Of a stretch of 64,000 nt of DNA, positions 8,622-17,353 are shown piece after piece. The notes under the pieces were generated by a model that was not told the origin of the DNA, ran no database searches, and saw only the letters and a program-made list of their open reading frames with translations. Position 1 is the stretch's first letter, and each line of letters begins with the position of its first letter. Origin of the DNA: Streptomyces regalis (GTDB lineage Bacteria > Actinomycetota > Actinomycetes > Streptomycetales > Streptomycetaceae); contig NZ_LLZG01000165.1 of assembly GCF_001509475.1 (NCBI RefSeq), forward strand, positions 1 to 64,000, in the 5' to 3' direction. The position numbers were made by a program, and so were the translations under genes.

Positions 8622-11600
8622 TTGCGCTCGCGTCACTCCAAGCTGGGGATCTACGCGCTGCTCTCCGCCCTGCCAGTGTTATCGGGGATCGGCGCGATCG
8701 CGGTCAACGTCGCAACATCCATGGAAGGCCCCTGGCCATACGGGCTGGAGAATGTGCGCCGACACCCCTGGGCCGGCGTGGTTGTGACAACTGCAGCATG
8801 CGTCGTTTGCGGGATACTCCTGCACCGCGCCGAGCAGAGGCAGACCCTCTACGCGGACGACCCGCCACCGCCTCCCCTTCCTCCCATTCCCGGTTGGGTC
8901 GTAGACCGGCCAGTTGAGGCGCGGCGGGTGATCTCCGCCCTGCGGCGCAGACGCTCCCGCGCAGTCGGCATCACCACTGCCCTGCACGGCGCAGGAGGCT
9001 TCGGCAAAACCACACTGGCCGATCTGGTCTGCTCCGACCAGAAGCTGCGGAGTCATTTTGACCAGCGCATCTACCACATCACGATTGGACGCGATGTCCG
9101 CAGCCGAGCCGCGATCGCAGCGAAGGCGAATGAGATGGCGGGCTCCATCACCGGGCAGACCCCTACCCACGAAGACCCCCGCAGGGCGGGCGAGCACCTG
9201 GGACGCCTCCTGGACCAGCGGCCGCGCTGCCTGCTGGTCATCGACGATGTGTGGGACGAGAGCCAGCTCGCTCCCTTCCTCATCGGCGGGGGTAAATGTA
9301 CTCGCCTGGTGACCACCCGCGTCCCCAGCGCCCTGCCGGACGGGTCACTACCGGTGCTAGTCGACCAGATGTCCAACACCCAGGCACGGCAACTGCTGAC
9401 CTGGGAACTGCCCACGCTCCATGACGAACTGGCGGACAACCTCCTCGCGGTCACAGGACGCTGGCCACTCCTGCTTCGTCTGATGAACAGCCTCCTCCAC
9501 GAAGTCGGCCCTCGGGCCGCCGAAGTGAACGCGGAAGCGGCCAGGCTCCTGCACACTCTGCTCAACCACGGACCCGCGGCCGTGGACGGCGACCAGCACG
9601 TTGCACTCAACCTAAGCGAACCGGACGAACGAAAACGGGCAGTAAGCGCCACCATGCGGGCGGGCACCCAACTGCTCGGCTCCGGAGGAGAAGACCGCTT
9701 TGCCGAACTGGGTATCTTCGCAGAGGACGAGCCGATCCCCGTCGACCTTGCCCTCCGATTGTGGGAAGCCACCAGCGGACTGGACCGTGCCGAAGGCCGA
9801 CGCCTGTGTACCAGGCTGGGGCGGCTCTCCCTGGCTTCTCTCTCCGAAGACGGGACCACCCTTACCCTGCACGACGTCATCCGCGACTACCTCAGGGCAG
9901 AGCTCGGTGCAGCGGGTATCACCTCCTCAAACACGGCCCTAGTCAGCTCCCTGTCTCGGGTGCTTCCTCCCGGAACCCCTCTGGCTGATGGGCATCCCCA
10001 CCCGGCGAGCGCCTGGTGGGAACTGGACGAACACGTCGATTACCTCTCGGGGCACCTTGTCGCGCACCTCCGCGACGCCGGACATCACGACGAGGCGGAA
10101 GCGGTGGCCGGGGATCTGCGCTGGGCCGAGGCCCAGCTCCTGCGGGCCGGGCCAAGAGCGGTCTACAGCGATCTCGCCGGCATTCCTGGCGAGCGGGCCA
10201 CGGTGATGGCCGCGGCGGTCGCACGAGCAGCCCATCTGCTGATCCCCACCAACCCTCCGTACGCCCTGATCGACGCCCTGCACGCACGGCTCAGCCGCAC
10301 TCCCGGGTGGAGCGCCCAGGTCGCGGCCCGGCGAGCCGCGCTGACCAGACCCGCTCTCACCAGCCGCTGGCCCCTGACGGACCTTCCCGCAGGCTCACTG
10401 CGTCGCACTCTTTCCGGCCACCGTGCCCCTGTCTGCTCAGTGTCCGTTGCACCGGACGGGAGTTGGCTAGCCTCCGCCGGATACGACAAGGCCGTCGCCT
10501 GGGATACGACGACCGGGCGTCGCCGCCGACAGTTCCTCGGCCATCACGACGCAGTGCGCGCTGTTGTCATCTCACCCGACGGCACCCTGGTTGCCACCGC
10601 CAGCGGCGAGACCATCCGACTATGGGACCCGGCCACCGGCGGACTACTGCGGGTGCTGCCTGGGCACGACAACACCATTCAGACCCTTGCCTTCTCCCCG
10701 GACAGCACCGCCCTCGCCGAGGGAGGCCAGGGCAGACGGATACGCCTGTGGGACGTGGGCACCGGGCAACGACTGAGAACCTTCGCCGGATCAGGCGCCA
10801 TAATCCGCTCCGTGGCCTTCGCGCCGGACGGCACCTGGCTCGCCGCTGGCTGCGATGACGGCACGGTGTGGGCCTGGGGCACAGATACCACCGAACCGCG
10901 CCTCCGGCTCACCGCCCACCACGGCCCGGTCGGCTCAGTCGCCATCTCACCCGACGGCGCCTGGCTCGTCACCGGCGGCGACGACGGCGCCGTACGAACC
11001 TGGGATGCCCGCACCGGAGCTGCGCAGCGTACCCTCGGCCGCCAGAGCGACCCGGTCTACGCCCTCGTTTTTTCCGCGGACGGCACCTGGCTCGCCGCCG
11101 GCGGCAGAGACACACAGGTACGTCTGTGGCAGTGGCCCGGCGGCGAGACCCGTACTGTCTTGTCGGGACACCGCCTTCCCGTCCGAGCACTCGCCGCCGA
11201 CCCTGCGGGGGCCTGGCTCGCGAGCGGGGGAGACGACAACGTCGTGCATCTCTGGAATACCTTCGCCACACCCGACGCCGACATCTCGGAGTACCACGTC
11301 GGGCGCGTGTCAGCTGTCTCCGTCCAGTCCGACGAAGCCATGGTCGCCACGGTCTCCGACGGCGGCGTGGTACAGCGATGGGACGCTGTCACAGGCGCGC
11401 CCCGGTCCCAGGGCCGTGCCGGATACCCCACGCGGAGACCCGACGACGACTGGCTATTCGGCCTTATCGAGGACCCTCCACCGGCGCCTCTCCTCGCACG
11501 GTTGAGGGTGGCGGCGCTCGCCCCGCCCGGCGCATGGGCTGCCGGTGCCATCGACGACAAGGCCGTCCGCCTATGGGACAGCTCCACTGGCCGCCGGCGG

Positions 11601-12239
11601 GCTGTCCTCCGCGACTCCCGCAAGGTGCGCCTCCTTGCGATCGCCCCGGACGGCACATGGATCGCCGGTGCAGGCCACGACGCGGCCGTACATGTGTGGT
11701 GCGCGGAAACCGGTCGCCGCATCACGTCATTCCACGGCCACAGGGCCCCCATCACCGCCCTTGCCGCAGCTCCCGACAACACCCTGCTCGCCGCCGGCGC
11801 CAAGGACGGGACCATACGCCTTTGGAACGCGCAGACTGGTGATCAGGGAGCCATCATGACCGGCCACGCCAGCGCCGTCACCGCCCTGAACTTTGCCCCT
11901 GACAGGACTTGGCTCGCCAGCGGCTCTGACGACGGAACCGTCCGACGCTGGGACACGGGAACGGGAGCACCTCACAACCGCGCCGCCCGTGCTACCCAGG
12001 GCGTCACCGCCTTGGCCGTCTCTGCCGATGGTGCTTGGCTGGCGACCTGCGCGCAGGACCACGCACTGCGTGTCTGGGACGCCAGAACGGGAGAGTGCCT
12101 GGCCATGATCCGCACCGGGGGTCCGCTCACCCACATCACGTGGTTCCCCACAGGTACAAGCCTCACGGTCGGCGGTGAACGCGGCCTCTACGTCTTCGAC
12201 TTCACTCCCGGCATGCTCCGGCGGGTTTCGCCCCCCTGA
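8622..12239 (+). CDS. Membrane-anchored NB-ARC STAND ATPase with a double WD40 propeller
   Basis: A 1205-residue protein, TTG start with GAGGGG upstream (8609-8614). Two hydrophobic N-terminal segments (about 11-32 and 51-67) precede a Pro-rich linker and an NB-ARC ATPase: Walker A GAGGFGKTT at 123-131, Walker B LLVIDDVWD at 204-212, LVTTR sensor and GRWPLLL (the GxP-like motif). A winged-helix segment follows (HDVIRDYLRAEL). From about residue 590 to the end there are 13-14 WD40 units with WD/WN endings (IRLWDPATG, VRTWDARTG, IRLWNAQTG, LRVWDARTG), enough for two seven-bladed propellers. Related STAND proteins oligomerise when a ligand binds the sensor; a membrane-linked effector is suggested here because no nuclease or protease domain is present. 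Likely conflict or signalling role; the trigger is unknown. It stands alone between IS remnants. Confidence 0.85.
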   Translation: MRSRHSKLGIYALLSALPVLSGIGAIAVNVATSMEGPWPYGLENVRRHPWAGVVVTTAACVVCGILLHRAEQRQTLYADDPPPPPLPPIPGWVVDRPVEARRVISALRRRRSRAVGITTALHGAGGFGKTTLADLVCSDQKLRSHFDQRIYHITIGRDVRSRAAIAAKANEMAGSITGQTPTHEDPRRAGEHLGRLLDQRPRCLLVIDDVWDESQLAPFLIGGGKCTRLVTTRVPSALPDGSLPVLVDQMSNTQARQLLTWELPTLHDELADNLLAVTGRWPLLLRLMNSLLHEVGPRAAEVNAEAARLLHTLLNHGPAAVDGDQHVALNLSEPDERKRAVSATMRAGTQLLGSGGEDRFAELGIFAEDEPIPVDLALRLWEATSGLDRAEGRRLCTRLGRLSLASLSEDGTTLTLHDVIRDYLRAELGAAGITSSNTALVSSLSRVLPPGTPLADGHPHPASAWWELDEHVDYLSGHLVAHLRDAGHHDEAEAVAGDLRWAEAQLLRAGPRAVYSDLAGIPGERATVMAAAVARAAHLLIPTNPPYALIDALHARLSRTPGWSAQVAARRAALTRPALTSRWPLTDLPAGSLRRTLSGHRAPVCSVSVAPDGSWLASAGYDKAVAWDTTTGRRRRQFLGHHDAVRAVVISPDGTLVATASGETIRLWDPATGGLLRVLPGHDNTIQTLAFSPDSTALAEGGQGRRIRLWDVGTGQRLRTFAGSGAIIRSVAFAPDGTWLAAGCDDGTVWAWGTDTTEPRLRLTAHHGPVGSVAISPDGAWLVTGGDDGAVRTWDARTGAAQRTLGRQSDPVYALVFSADGTWLAAGGRDTQVRLWQWPGGETRTVLSGHRLPVRALAADPAGAWLASGGDDNVVHLWNTFATPDADISEYHVGRVSAVSVQSDEAMVATVSDGGVVQRWDAVTGAPRSQGRAGYPTRRPDDDWLFGLIEDPPPAPLLARLRVAALAPPGAWAAGAIDDKAVRLWDSSTGRRRAVLRDSRKVRLLAIAPDGTWIAGAGHDAAVHVWCAETGRRITSFHGHRAPITALAAAPDNTLLAAGAKDGTIRLWNAQTGDQGAIMTGHASAVTALNFAPDRTWLASGSDDGTVRRWDTGTGAPHNRAARATQGVTALAVSADGAWLATCAQDHALRVWDARTGECLAMIRTGGPLTHITWFPTGTSLTVGGERGLYVFDFTPGMLRRVSPP

Positions 12240-12510
12240 ATGGCCCTGACAAGTCTTAGACCGTCGGCGGTCTCTCAAAGTGGGTTCTGGATCACTTTTC
12301 AGCCGTCGCCGACAACCGCCTGATTACGACACGGTGCCGCTTCCACCACAACCCGAGCACCGATACCAAGAGCCCCCATGTCATTCCTGCCCCTTCTCTG
12401 TACCGTGCCCTGCCGGCACCCCTCTGAAGGTCGCGCGCGGAAATCGCAGAAGCGCGGTCCGTGTCACCCGACCCGCGTCTTCGGCAGATGCGCAGACACG
12501 GCCACAACCA

Positions 12511-12697
12511 GCGAATCTCCGCAGGGTCACCGGGGGATCGGCACGACCAGCCCTTGTCGTCGGCTCCTGCCCAGGACTGGCACCTGCGGCCAAGCGACAT
12601 TGGCGTACCGCTTCAACTGGACGGCGGTATGAATCACCAGCTGCCCATCCCCGACCGGCGGATTCCCTCGCTCCCGCGCTCTGGGTCCCCCGCCCGG
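12511..12697. repeat. tRNA-like repeat block, copy R2
   Basis: The second copy of the block at 3931-4132, beginning with the same GCGAATCTCCGCAGG words and ending in CTGGGTCCCCCGCC. Its T-arm-like motif is decayed (GGACTGGCACC). It sits inside a 757-bp gene-free stretch (12240-12996) between the NB-ARC/WD40 gene and the secreted-protein genes. The remainder of that stretch shows only the possible IS end at 12283 and no coding sequence I can support. Because it lies between two independent cargo units, it may mark an old junction. Confidence 0.55.
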
Positions 12698-12996
12698 CCA
12701 CGGCGCCGCAGTGCACTCGCCTTCCCGGATACGCCCGCAGGAGGCAGGGATGACTCCCCACCCGATCTCAGCAAGGCACAAGCCGGAGCGGTCAACCGCT
12801 CCGGGGTACGAGAAGGGGTCGCCAAGAAGGAGCACATGCGGACCGGAGTCCGTCCGGAGTCCTGTGCGTTTGCTGTGACTGCGTGACACGAATCACGCGT
12901 CAAGATCGAGTCAACTCATCTTATTAACGGACGGGTTGGGAAAGGTGTGACTGTAGGTTCCTCCGTGACCATTCTTGATCGTTCCTAGGGGGAACC

Positions 12997-14328
12997 TTGT
13001 CGCGTTCGCGCGCGAGATTCTTGGCCTTGGCATGCGCTGGGGTCACCGCACTCACCGTTCTCGGCACCGCCCCGTCGGCGAGTGCCGCCGCACCCAAGGA
13101 AGCCTGTAGCGGCCTCTACAACGCCCGCATCACCTTCTGGGCGATGACGTGCAGTCAGCCGGGCGAGCCGATGATCGGCGGCTTCGCCACCTGGCGCAAC
13201 ATACCGATCACTTTTGATCAGGTCGACACCGGGTCTACGACTGTGCAGGTGGCCAACTACCTGCGCGTCAGCCCCAACACGTCGAGCAGTCCGCTGGCTC
13301 CCAACATCGAGATCGGACTGTACGCGGAGAAGACGGGGAAGACCACCCACACTTACGGGCCGCGCTGGTCGGAGCTGACCACCAGCGGTGGTCGCACGAC
13401 AGCCATCAAGGCCGGGGTCAACCCGACCAAGCCGGACAAGCGCAACCACACCTACATGACCGTCCGCCAGGACAGCGGCAACCAGTGGGACGTGCTCTAC
13501 GACTTCAACAAGGTCGGCTCCACCACCAAACAGCTCAAGGTGCTGGGCGGCAACACCAACCGTATCGACGTCGGTCTCGAGGTGATGGGACCGAAGTACA
13601 TCAACGTCCCCTCGATCGCGAACCGCATGCAGTTCATGACCGGGAACAAGGTGTGGCAGCAGGTGGCGACGGCCAATGTGGCGAAGTCCGTCACGCTTCC
13701 CGTCTGCAGCACGAGCCACAAGCCGCCGAACTGCTTCACCACCAAGCTGACCGACAACAGCAAGTTCACCCAGTGGACAGTGAGCAAGCCGCGCCGGCAG
13801 GTCGCCGCCACTGCCGCCCCCGCTGCCGCCCCCGCTGCCCCGACGCACAGTCGGGACGCCGCCGCGGCCGGCCTGTCCGCCACGTTCAACGGCGTGGACC
13901 AGCAGGCTCTGCAAGCCTGCCTGGAGAACGACCCCGACAGCTGCCTGGCCACAGTGCCCGGCCTGTCGGAGTGCGTAGTCACCGTGCGGGTCTGCAACGC
14001 CGCTGCCCTGCCGTCGGGCGGAACTTCGGAAGACACCGCGGCCGATGCTGACGTATCGGCCGCCGACATCCGGGCCCGGGCCGCAGCCGCGTTCGACGTC
14101 CCCAGTGACGCCCTCGCCGTCGAGCCGCCCGCCTCACCCTCCGCGCTGAAGGCTCACCCGCACGCGGCCGATGGCAGTGGCGACGCCGCCTGGACGGTGA
14201 CCTCCACCAGCTCCACCCCCGGACTACAGCGCACCGACCGCCGCTTCGACGGGTTCACCGCCCGCTACTCCGCACACACCGGCTCACTGCTGGAGGCGTG
14301 CTGGGGCGACCTCTGCGATGCCTCGTGA
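12997..14328 (+). CDS. Secreted protein of unknown function
   Basis: A 443-residue protein with TTG start close behind AGGGGGAA (12987-12994) and a clear Sec signal peptide (RARFLALACAGVTALTVLG...ASA, cleaved near residue 30). The mature N-terminal half has scattered Cys pairs (CSGLYNARITFWAMTCS, VCSTSHKPPNCF) and reads as a beta-rich extracellular domain. A low-complexity Ala/Pro linker (about 268-285) joins it to a C-terminal region with CLENDPDSCLATVPGLSECVVTVRVC and a final CWGDLC. I do not recognise the domains. It ends 55 bp before the secreted DNase gene, in the same direction, so the two are probably cotranscribed and may act together outside the cell or in export. Confidence 0.7.
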   Translation: MSRSRARFLALACAGVTALTVLGTAPSASAAAPKEACSGLYNARITFWAMTCSQPGEPMIGGFATWRNIPITFDQVDTGSTTVQVANYLRVSPNTSSSPLAPNIEIGLYAEKTGKTTHTYGPRWSELTTSGGRTTAIKAGVNPTKPDKRNHTYMTVRQDSGNQWDVLYDFNKVGSTTKQLKVLGGNTNRIDVGLEVMGPKYINVPSIANRMQFMTGNKVWQQVATANVAKSVTLPVCSTSHKPPNCFTTKLTDNSKFTQWTVSKPRRQVAATAAPAAAPAAPTHSRDAAAAGLSATFNGVDQQALQACLENDPDSCLATVPGLSECVVTVRVCNAAALPSGGTSEDTAADADVSAADIRARAAAAFDVPSDALAVEPPASPSALKAHPHAADGSGDAAWTVTSTSSTPGLQRTDRRFDGFTARYSAHTGSLLEACWGDLCDAS

Positions 14329-14383
14329 TCACCACGTGCCGCAGATGCCCTGCCGTTTCCGCACGCCCGCAAGGAGTCCCCTG

Positions 14384-15673
14384 GTGAACATACGCACCGC
14401 ACTCATACGTCTCGCCCGCGCCACCGCCACCACGGCGGCCCTGACACTAGTCACCGCGGCCACCACCACAGCCACCCACGCCGCGGCGACCATGAACGAT
14501 CCGGCCCCCGAGGACACGGTGTTCGTCGACGCCGCCTCTCTCCCCGCCGACGAACTGCGCGGCCTCGACCAGCCCATCCCGTACGCCGAATACGCCCGAT
14601 CCCACGGATCGAAGTCCGTGGCGCCGCGGGCAGCGGCCGACCCCGCTCCCGGCGACCAACAGGATCTGCGCCAGCAGTGCGCCAACCACGCCGCGCAGGC
14701 CAAAACCGCCACCGGCTGGCTCAAGTCACGCTTCGAAAGCTGCCAGAAGCGTCCCTTCGACCTGGTCCTGCGGGACGTCAGGGGCACCACCACGCTCGGC
14801 CGCCTCAAGTTCGACCAATGGGTCCTCGGCTTCGCCTACGACGGCAGCCGACGCGTCGACTACGTCGCCAGCATCGAGAACATATGGGTCCAGCCGATAC
14901 CCACCGAGGACGCCACCAAGTGGCGGATCGGCCAGCACTTCCACCACAGCGTCAACGCCTCCAGCAGCGATCCAGACCCTCAGGTGACCGCGCCGCAGAC
15001 CGTGAACCGTGACGAACTGCTCGGCGTGTGGGACACCAATCCCCACTGGAGCCTCACCTACACCTCCCCGGACAAGGGCGCCCTGTTCGACCAGGGCAAC
15101 CAGCAGCGCGTCTTCTCTACCGTCGCGATGGACCTGAGCGCCAGCTCCCCCAACTCCGCCCCCTTCAACGAGGGAAGCAACGTCTACAACTCAAGCGTCC
15201 GCTACGACTACGCCGGACCGGTCGCGGGCAAGCACAAGGGCACCGTCTTCACCAAGGCCCGTGTGGAACTCGTGATGAGCCAGAAGGACCCGGCGGTCAA
15301 CGAAAGCGCCGTGCACATCTACGACGCCCTGAACCGCCCCGAGCGCACCTTCCCCTCCTGGCCCGGAAAGAGCGTCCCGGGATCGAAGGAACCCCTGCGC
15401 CGAGTCGTCGATCCGAAGAAGATCGAAGACAATCGCAAGAAGTCCATCAAGGAATGCAAGAAGGTCTGGGGCGACTACGCCGGCAGCGGCCTGGAGTGCG
15501 ACGAGTACCCCTTCGCCTCCACCAAGGAAGGGTCCACCAAGGGCGACAACCGCTTCTCCGTCCGGCTGATCGACGGTAAGGACAACCGCAAGGGCGGAGA
15601 GCGCCTCAACGAGATGTACACCCTCAACCGCATCCTGGACGGCGACCCCTTCTACGTGAAGATCACCAACTAG
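14384..15673 (+). CDS. Secreted NucA/NucB-type deoxyribonuclease (putative toxin)
   Basis: I place the start at GTG 14384, 7 nt after AAGGAG (14371-14376), giving 429 residues with a signal peptide (RTALIRLARATATTAALTLVTAA). An ATG at 14318 is in frame but would hide the signal peptide. The long middle region has no named domain. The last 58 residues form a NucA/NucB DNase domain: CDEYPFAST at 372-380, NRFSVRLI, GGERLNEMY and DGDPFYVKI, in family order. NucA/NucB enzymes are secreted nicking nucleases in Bacillus; a long N-terminal region ahead of a compact C-terminal nuclease resembles polymorphic toxins. The next gene, 19 bp downstream, encodes an acidic protein and may be its immunity factor. 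Nuclease assignment is well supported; the toxin role is inference. Confidence 0.8.
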   Translation: MNIRTALIRLARATATTAALTLVTAATTTATHAAATMNDPAPEDTVFVDAASLPADELRGLDQPIPYAEYARSHGSKSVAPRAAADPAPGDQQDLRQQCANHAAQAKTATGWLKSRFESCQKRPFDLVLRDVRGTTTLGRLKFDQWVLGFAYDGSRRVDYVASIENIWVQPIPTEDATKWRIGQHFHHSVNASSSDPDPQVTAPQTVNRDELLGVWDTNPHWSLTYTSPDKGALFDQGNQQRVFSTVAMDLSASSPNSAPFNEGSNVYNSSVRYDYAGPVAGKHKGTVFTKARVELVMSQKDPAVNESAVHIYDALNRPERTFPSWPGKSVPGSKEPLRRVVDPKKIEDNRKKSIKECKKVWGDYAGSGLECDEYPFASTKEGSTKGDNRFSVRLIDGKDNRKGGERLNEMYTLNRILDGDPFYVKITN

Positions 15674-15692
15674 CAGGAAGACACCACTGACC

Positions 15693-16220
15693 ATGGCGCT
15701 TCTCGCCGAACACAACGTCACCGCCACCCCCGGCCGCCGCGTGCTGGAGGTCTACGACGCGGACGCCTACCTCGGCGACGAAGCAGCCATGGACGCCGCG
15801 GAGACACAGGTGGTGGCCGGCAACGGCTACCACCTGTACCTCCTCAGCCTGCAACCGGACATGAAAGTCCAGATGACGATCCGCATCTGGGATTCCCCAC
15901 CCGCCCCGCCCGCCGAGGTCGAGGGCCACACCGACGTCAGCCTCGAATCCGAAACAGGCATCCTGGTCATCGGCCAACTCGACCGCGGACCCGCTGACGA
16001 GATCACCCTGCCCCGTCCCGGCGTCTACGAAGGCCACGCCTGGTGGCAGAACCGCCAAGCAGCAGCCGACTACTACAACACCACCCTCGACCAGCTCACC
16101 GACGACTCCCCCGAAGACCAGCTCACCGAAGCCTGGAACAACTGCCCCGTCACCGAACGCTACGTCCTCGACCTGGCCTACACCCGCGAACCCGAACCCA
16201 TCGACGACGAAGACCAGTAA
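15693..16220 (+). CDS. Acidic cytosolic protein, candidate immunity protein
   Basis: A 175-residue protein without signal peptide, starting 19 bp after the DNase stop. It is strongly acidic, with a tail ending PEPIDDEDQ and stretches such as LTDDSPEDQLTEAW, which suits a partner of a basic nuclease domain. It carries several Trp residues (HAWWQNRQ) and an N-terminal beta-rich part (LEVYDADAYLGDE, HLYLLSLQPDMKVQMTIRIWD). No family is recognised. Position directly after a secreted nuclease gene, size and charge are the arguments for immunity; a structural or regulatory role cannot be excluded. Confidence 0.6.
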   Translation: MALLAEHNVTATPGRRVLEVYDADAYLGDEAAMDAAETQVVAGNGYHLYLLSLQPDMKVQMTIRIWDSPPAPPAEVEGHTDVSLESETGILVIGQLDRGPADEITLPRPGVYEGHAWWQNRQAAADYYNTTLDQLTDDSPEDQLTEAWNNCPVTERYVLDLAYTREPEPIDDEDQ

Positions 16221-16282
16221 GAGGGGTCTGCCGACAGCCCGTCGATCACCCGAAGGTGCCCGACACAGGTAGTCAGCCACCC

Positions 16283-16322
16283 CACCAGCACCAGCACCAG
16301 CACCAGCACCAGCACCAGCACC
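16283..16322. repeat. CACCAG hexamer microsatellite
   Basis: About 6.7 perfect tandem copies of CACCAG, 60 bp downstream of the acidic gene. No spacer structure, so not a CRISPR. Probably a slippage product. Confidence 0.9.
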
Positions 16323-16540
16323 GAGACTGGCCCAATGGGCCCCGACCATGTCTTCCTGACTAACAACTTAAGCCATCGAGGGCATCAGCCCGGGTCGGAC
16401 GACTTGTCCATCATGGGCGGGGGTTCCGCAGCCGCCCGGACCGCTCCCGGCGGTAGCGGCACCAGCCGCGCCCGCCCCTCAACCGCCACGGTGGCGCAAA
16501 TTCGCAAGTCAGCGCCATACGCACGACTAGCCATGTTTTG

Positions 16541-16832
16541 TGGCTCCTGCCACAGGACTCGAACCTGCGGCCAAGCGACATCGTCCTACCGCTTCAACTG
16601 GACGACCGTCTGGATCACCAGCCGCCCACCCCCGACCGGCGGCTTCCCTCGTTCCCATGTTCTGGGTCCCCCGCCGGGGGTTCGAACCTGCGCAGAGGCA
16701 CGATTCCCCCGACGGCCCCACGTTCAGAGCGCGACGGTCGCCGTCACCACCCACGACCCACCCCCGACCGGCGCCGATCCGGCTTCCCATGTTTTGCGGC
16801 TCCCGCCCAGGACTCGAACCTGCGGCCAGGCA
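16541..16832. repeat. tRNA-like repeat block, copy R3
   Basis: The best preserved of the three blocks. T-arm sequences (minus-strand GGTTCGAGTCC) lie at 16555-16565 and 16810-16820, and a variant (plus-strand GGGTTCGAACC) at 16678-16688. For the first unit a D-arm can be drawn on the minus strand (GTCC...GGAC), but only about 13 nt remain for the anticodon arm and the acceptor 5' strand does not pair, so these are not functional tRNAs. The gene-free stretch 16221-17353 holds the hexamer repeat, this block, the hairpin at 17086 and the ychF-end copy at 17157, in that order. Confidence 0.6.
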
Positions 16833-17085
16833 CGTCCGCGGGACCCCCATGACGCCCGGCCAACCGGCCCGTGCGGGCGACGACAGGACCGTTCGCCCCA
16901 TCCAGGCCCCAGGGCGCGACTACCCGAAACGCTCGGCCCATGTGGGCATACGCGCCGCCCCTCCGAACTGACTCGCCGTTCAGCTACATCCAGCCGCGAT
17001 CCAGCCAGCGTATGGAGAACGACGGATGACGACAGGTGACGAAGCGTCAGCTCATCCAGCCAAAATCCAGCCACGGGCACGCGAA

Positions 17086-17115
17086 CGGGGTCGACCCGAA
17101 TTCGAGTCGACCCCG
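17086..17115. terminator. Hairpin downstream of ychF-end copy 3
   Basis: CGGGGTCGAC (17086-17095) pairs with GTCGACCCCG (17106-17115) around a 10-nt loop. It is homologous to 4471-4500 with paired substitutions. Read on the minus strand it follows the FRFNV stop codon, as a native ychF terminator would. Confidence 0.6.
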
Positions 17116-17156
17116 TTTGACCTGGCGGTTTGCTAATTCGCCGGATCCACGGTAAT

Positions 17157-17192
17157 GCGTGGCCTATACATTGAAGCGGAACTCCACCACGT
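17157..17192 (-). other. ychF 3'-end copy 3 (VVEFRFNV stop)
   Basis: The minus strand reads GTG GTG GAG TTC CGC TTC AAT GTA TAG, giving VVEFRFNV, the usual end of bacterial YchF proteins. The first 26 bp equal 4543-4568; the further nine or ten bases match the living ychF gene at the same codons. This is therefore a displaced gene end about 12 kb from the present ychF terminus and is interpreted as an attachment core. On its ychF-distal side follow the hairpin and tRNA-like block R3. Confidence 0.75.
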
Positions 17193-17353
17193 GCCGTGAC
17201 CGCCATGAGCGAACCTCGCATCGGCTCGCAAGCGAGTGTTCCCGCAGGTCAGACCGCTACTCGATCAAAGGTTGAACCGGAACTCGTGAGTCCTGCCGAT
17301 TGCATCATCTTGATGCGTGACTGACCAGAGCTGCACGGCGGGAGAATCGCCCT

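Noticed and set aside
16283..16322. CRISPR array from short tandem repeats
   Set aside because: The units are contiguous hexamers with no spacers; same for 63751-63820.
3931..16832. Intact tRNA genes in the three tRNA-like blocks
   Set aside because: T-arm sequences are good, but anticodon arms are too short and acceptor stems do not pair; no complete cloverleaf could be drawn.
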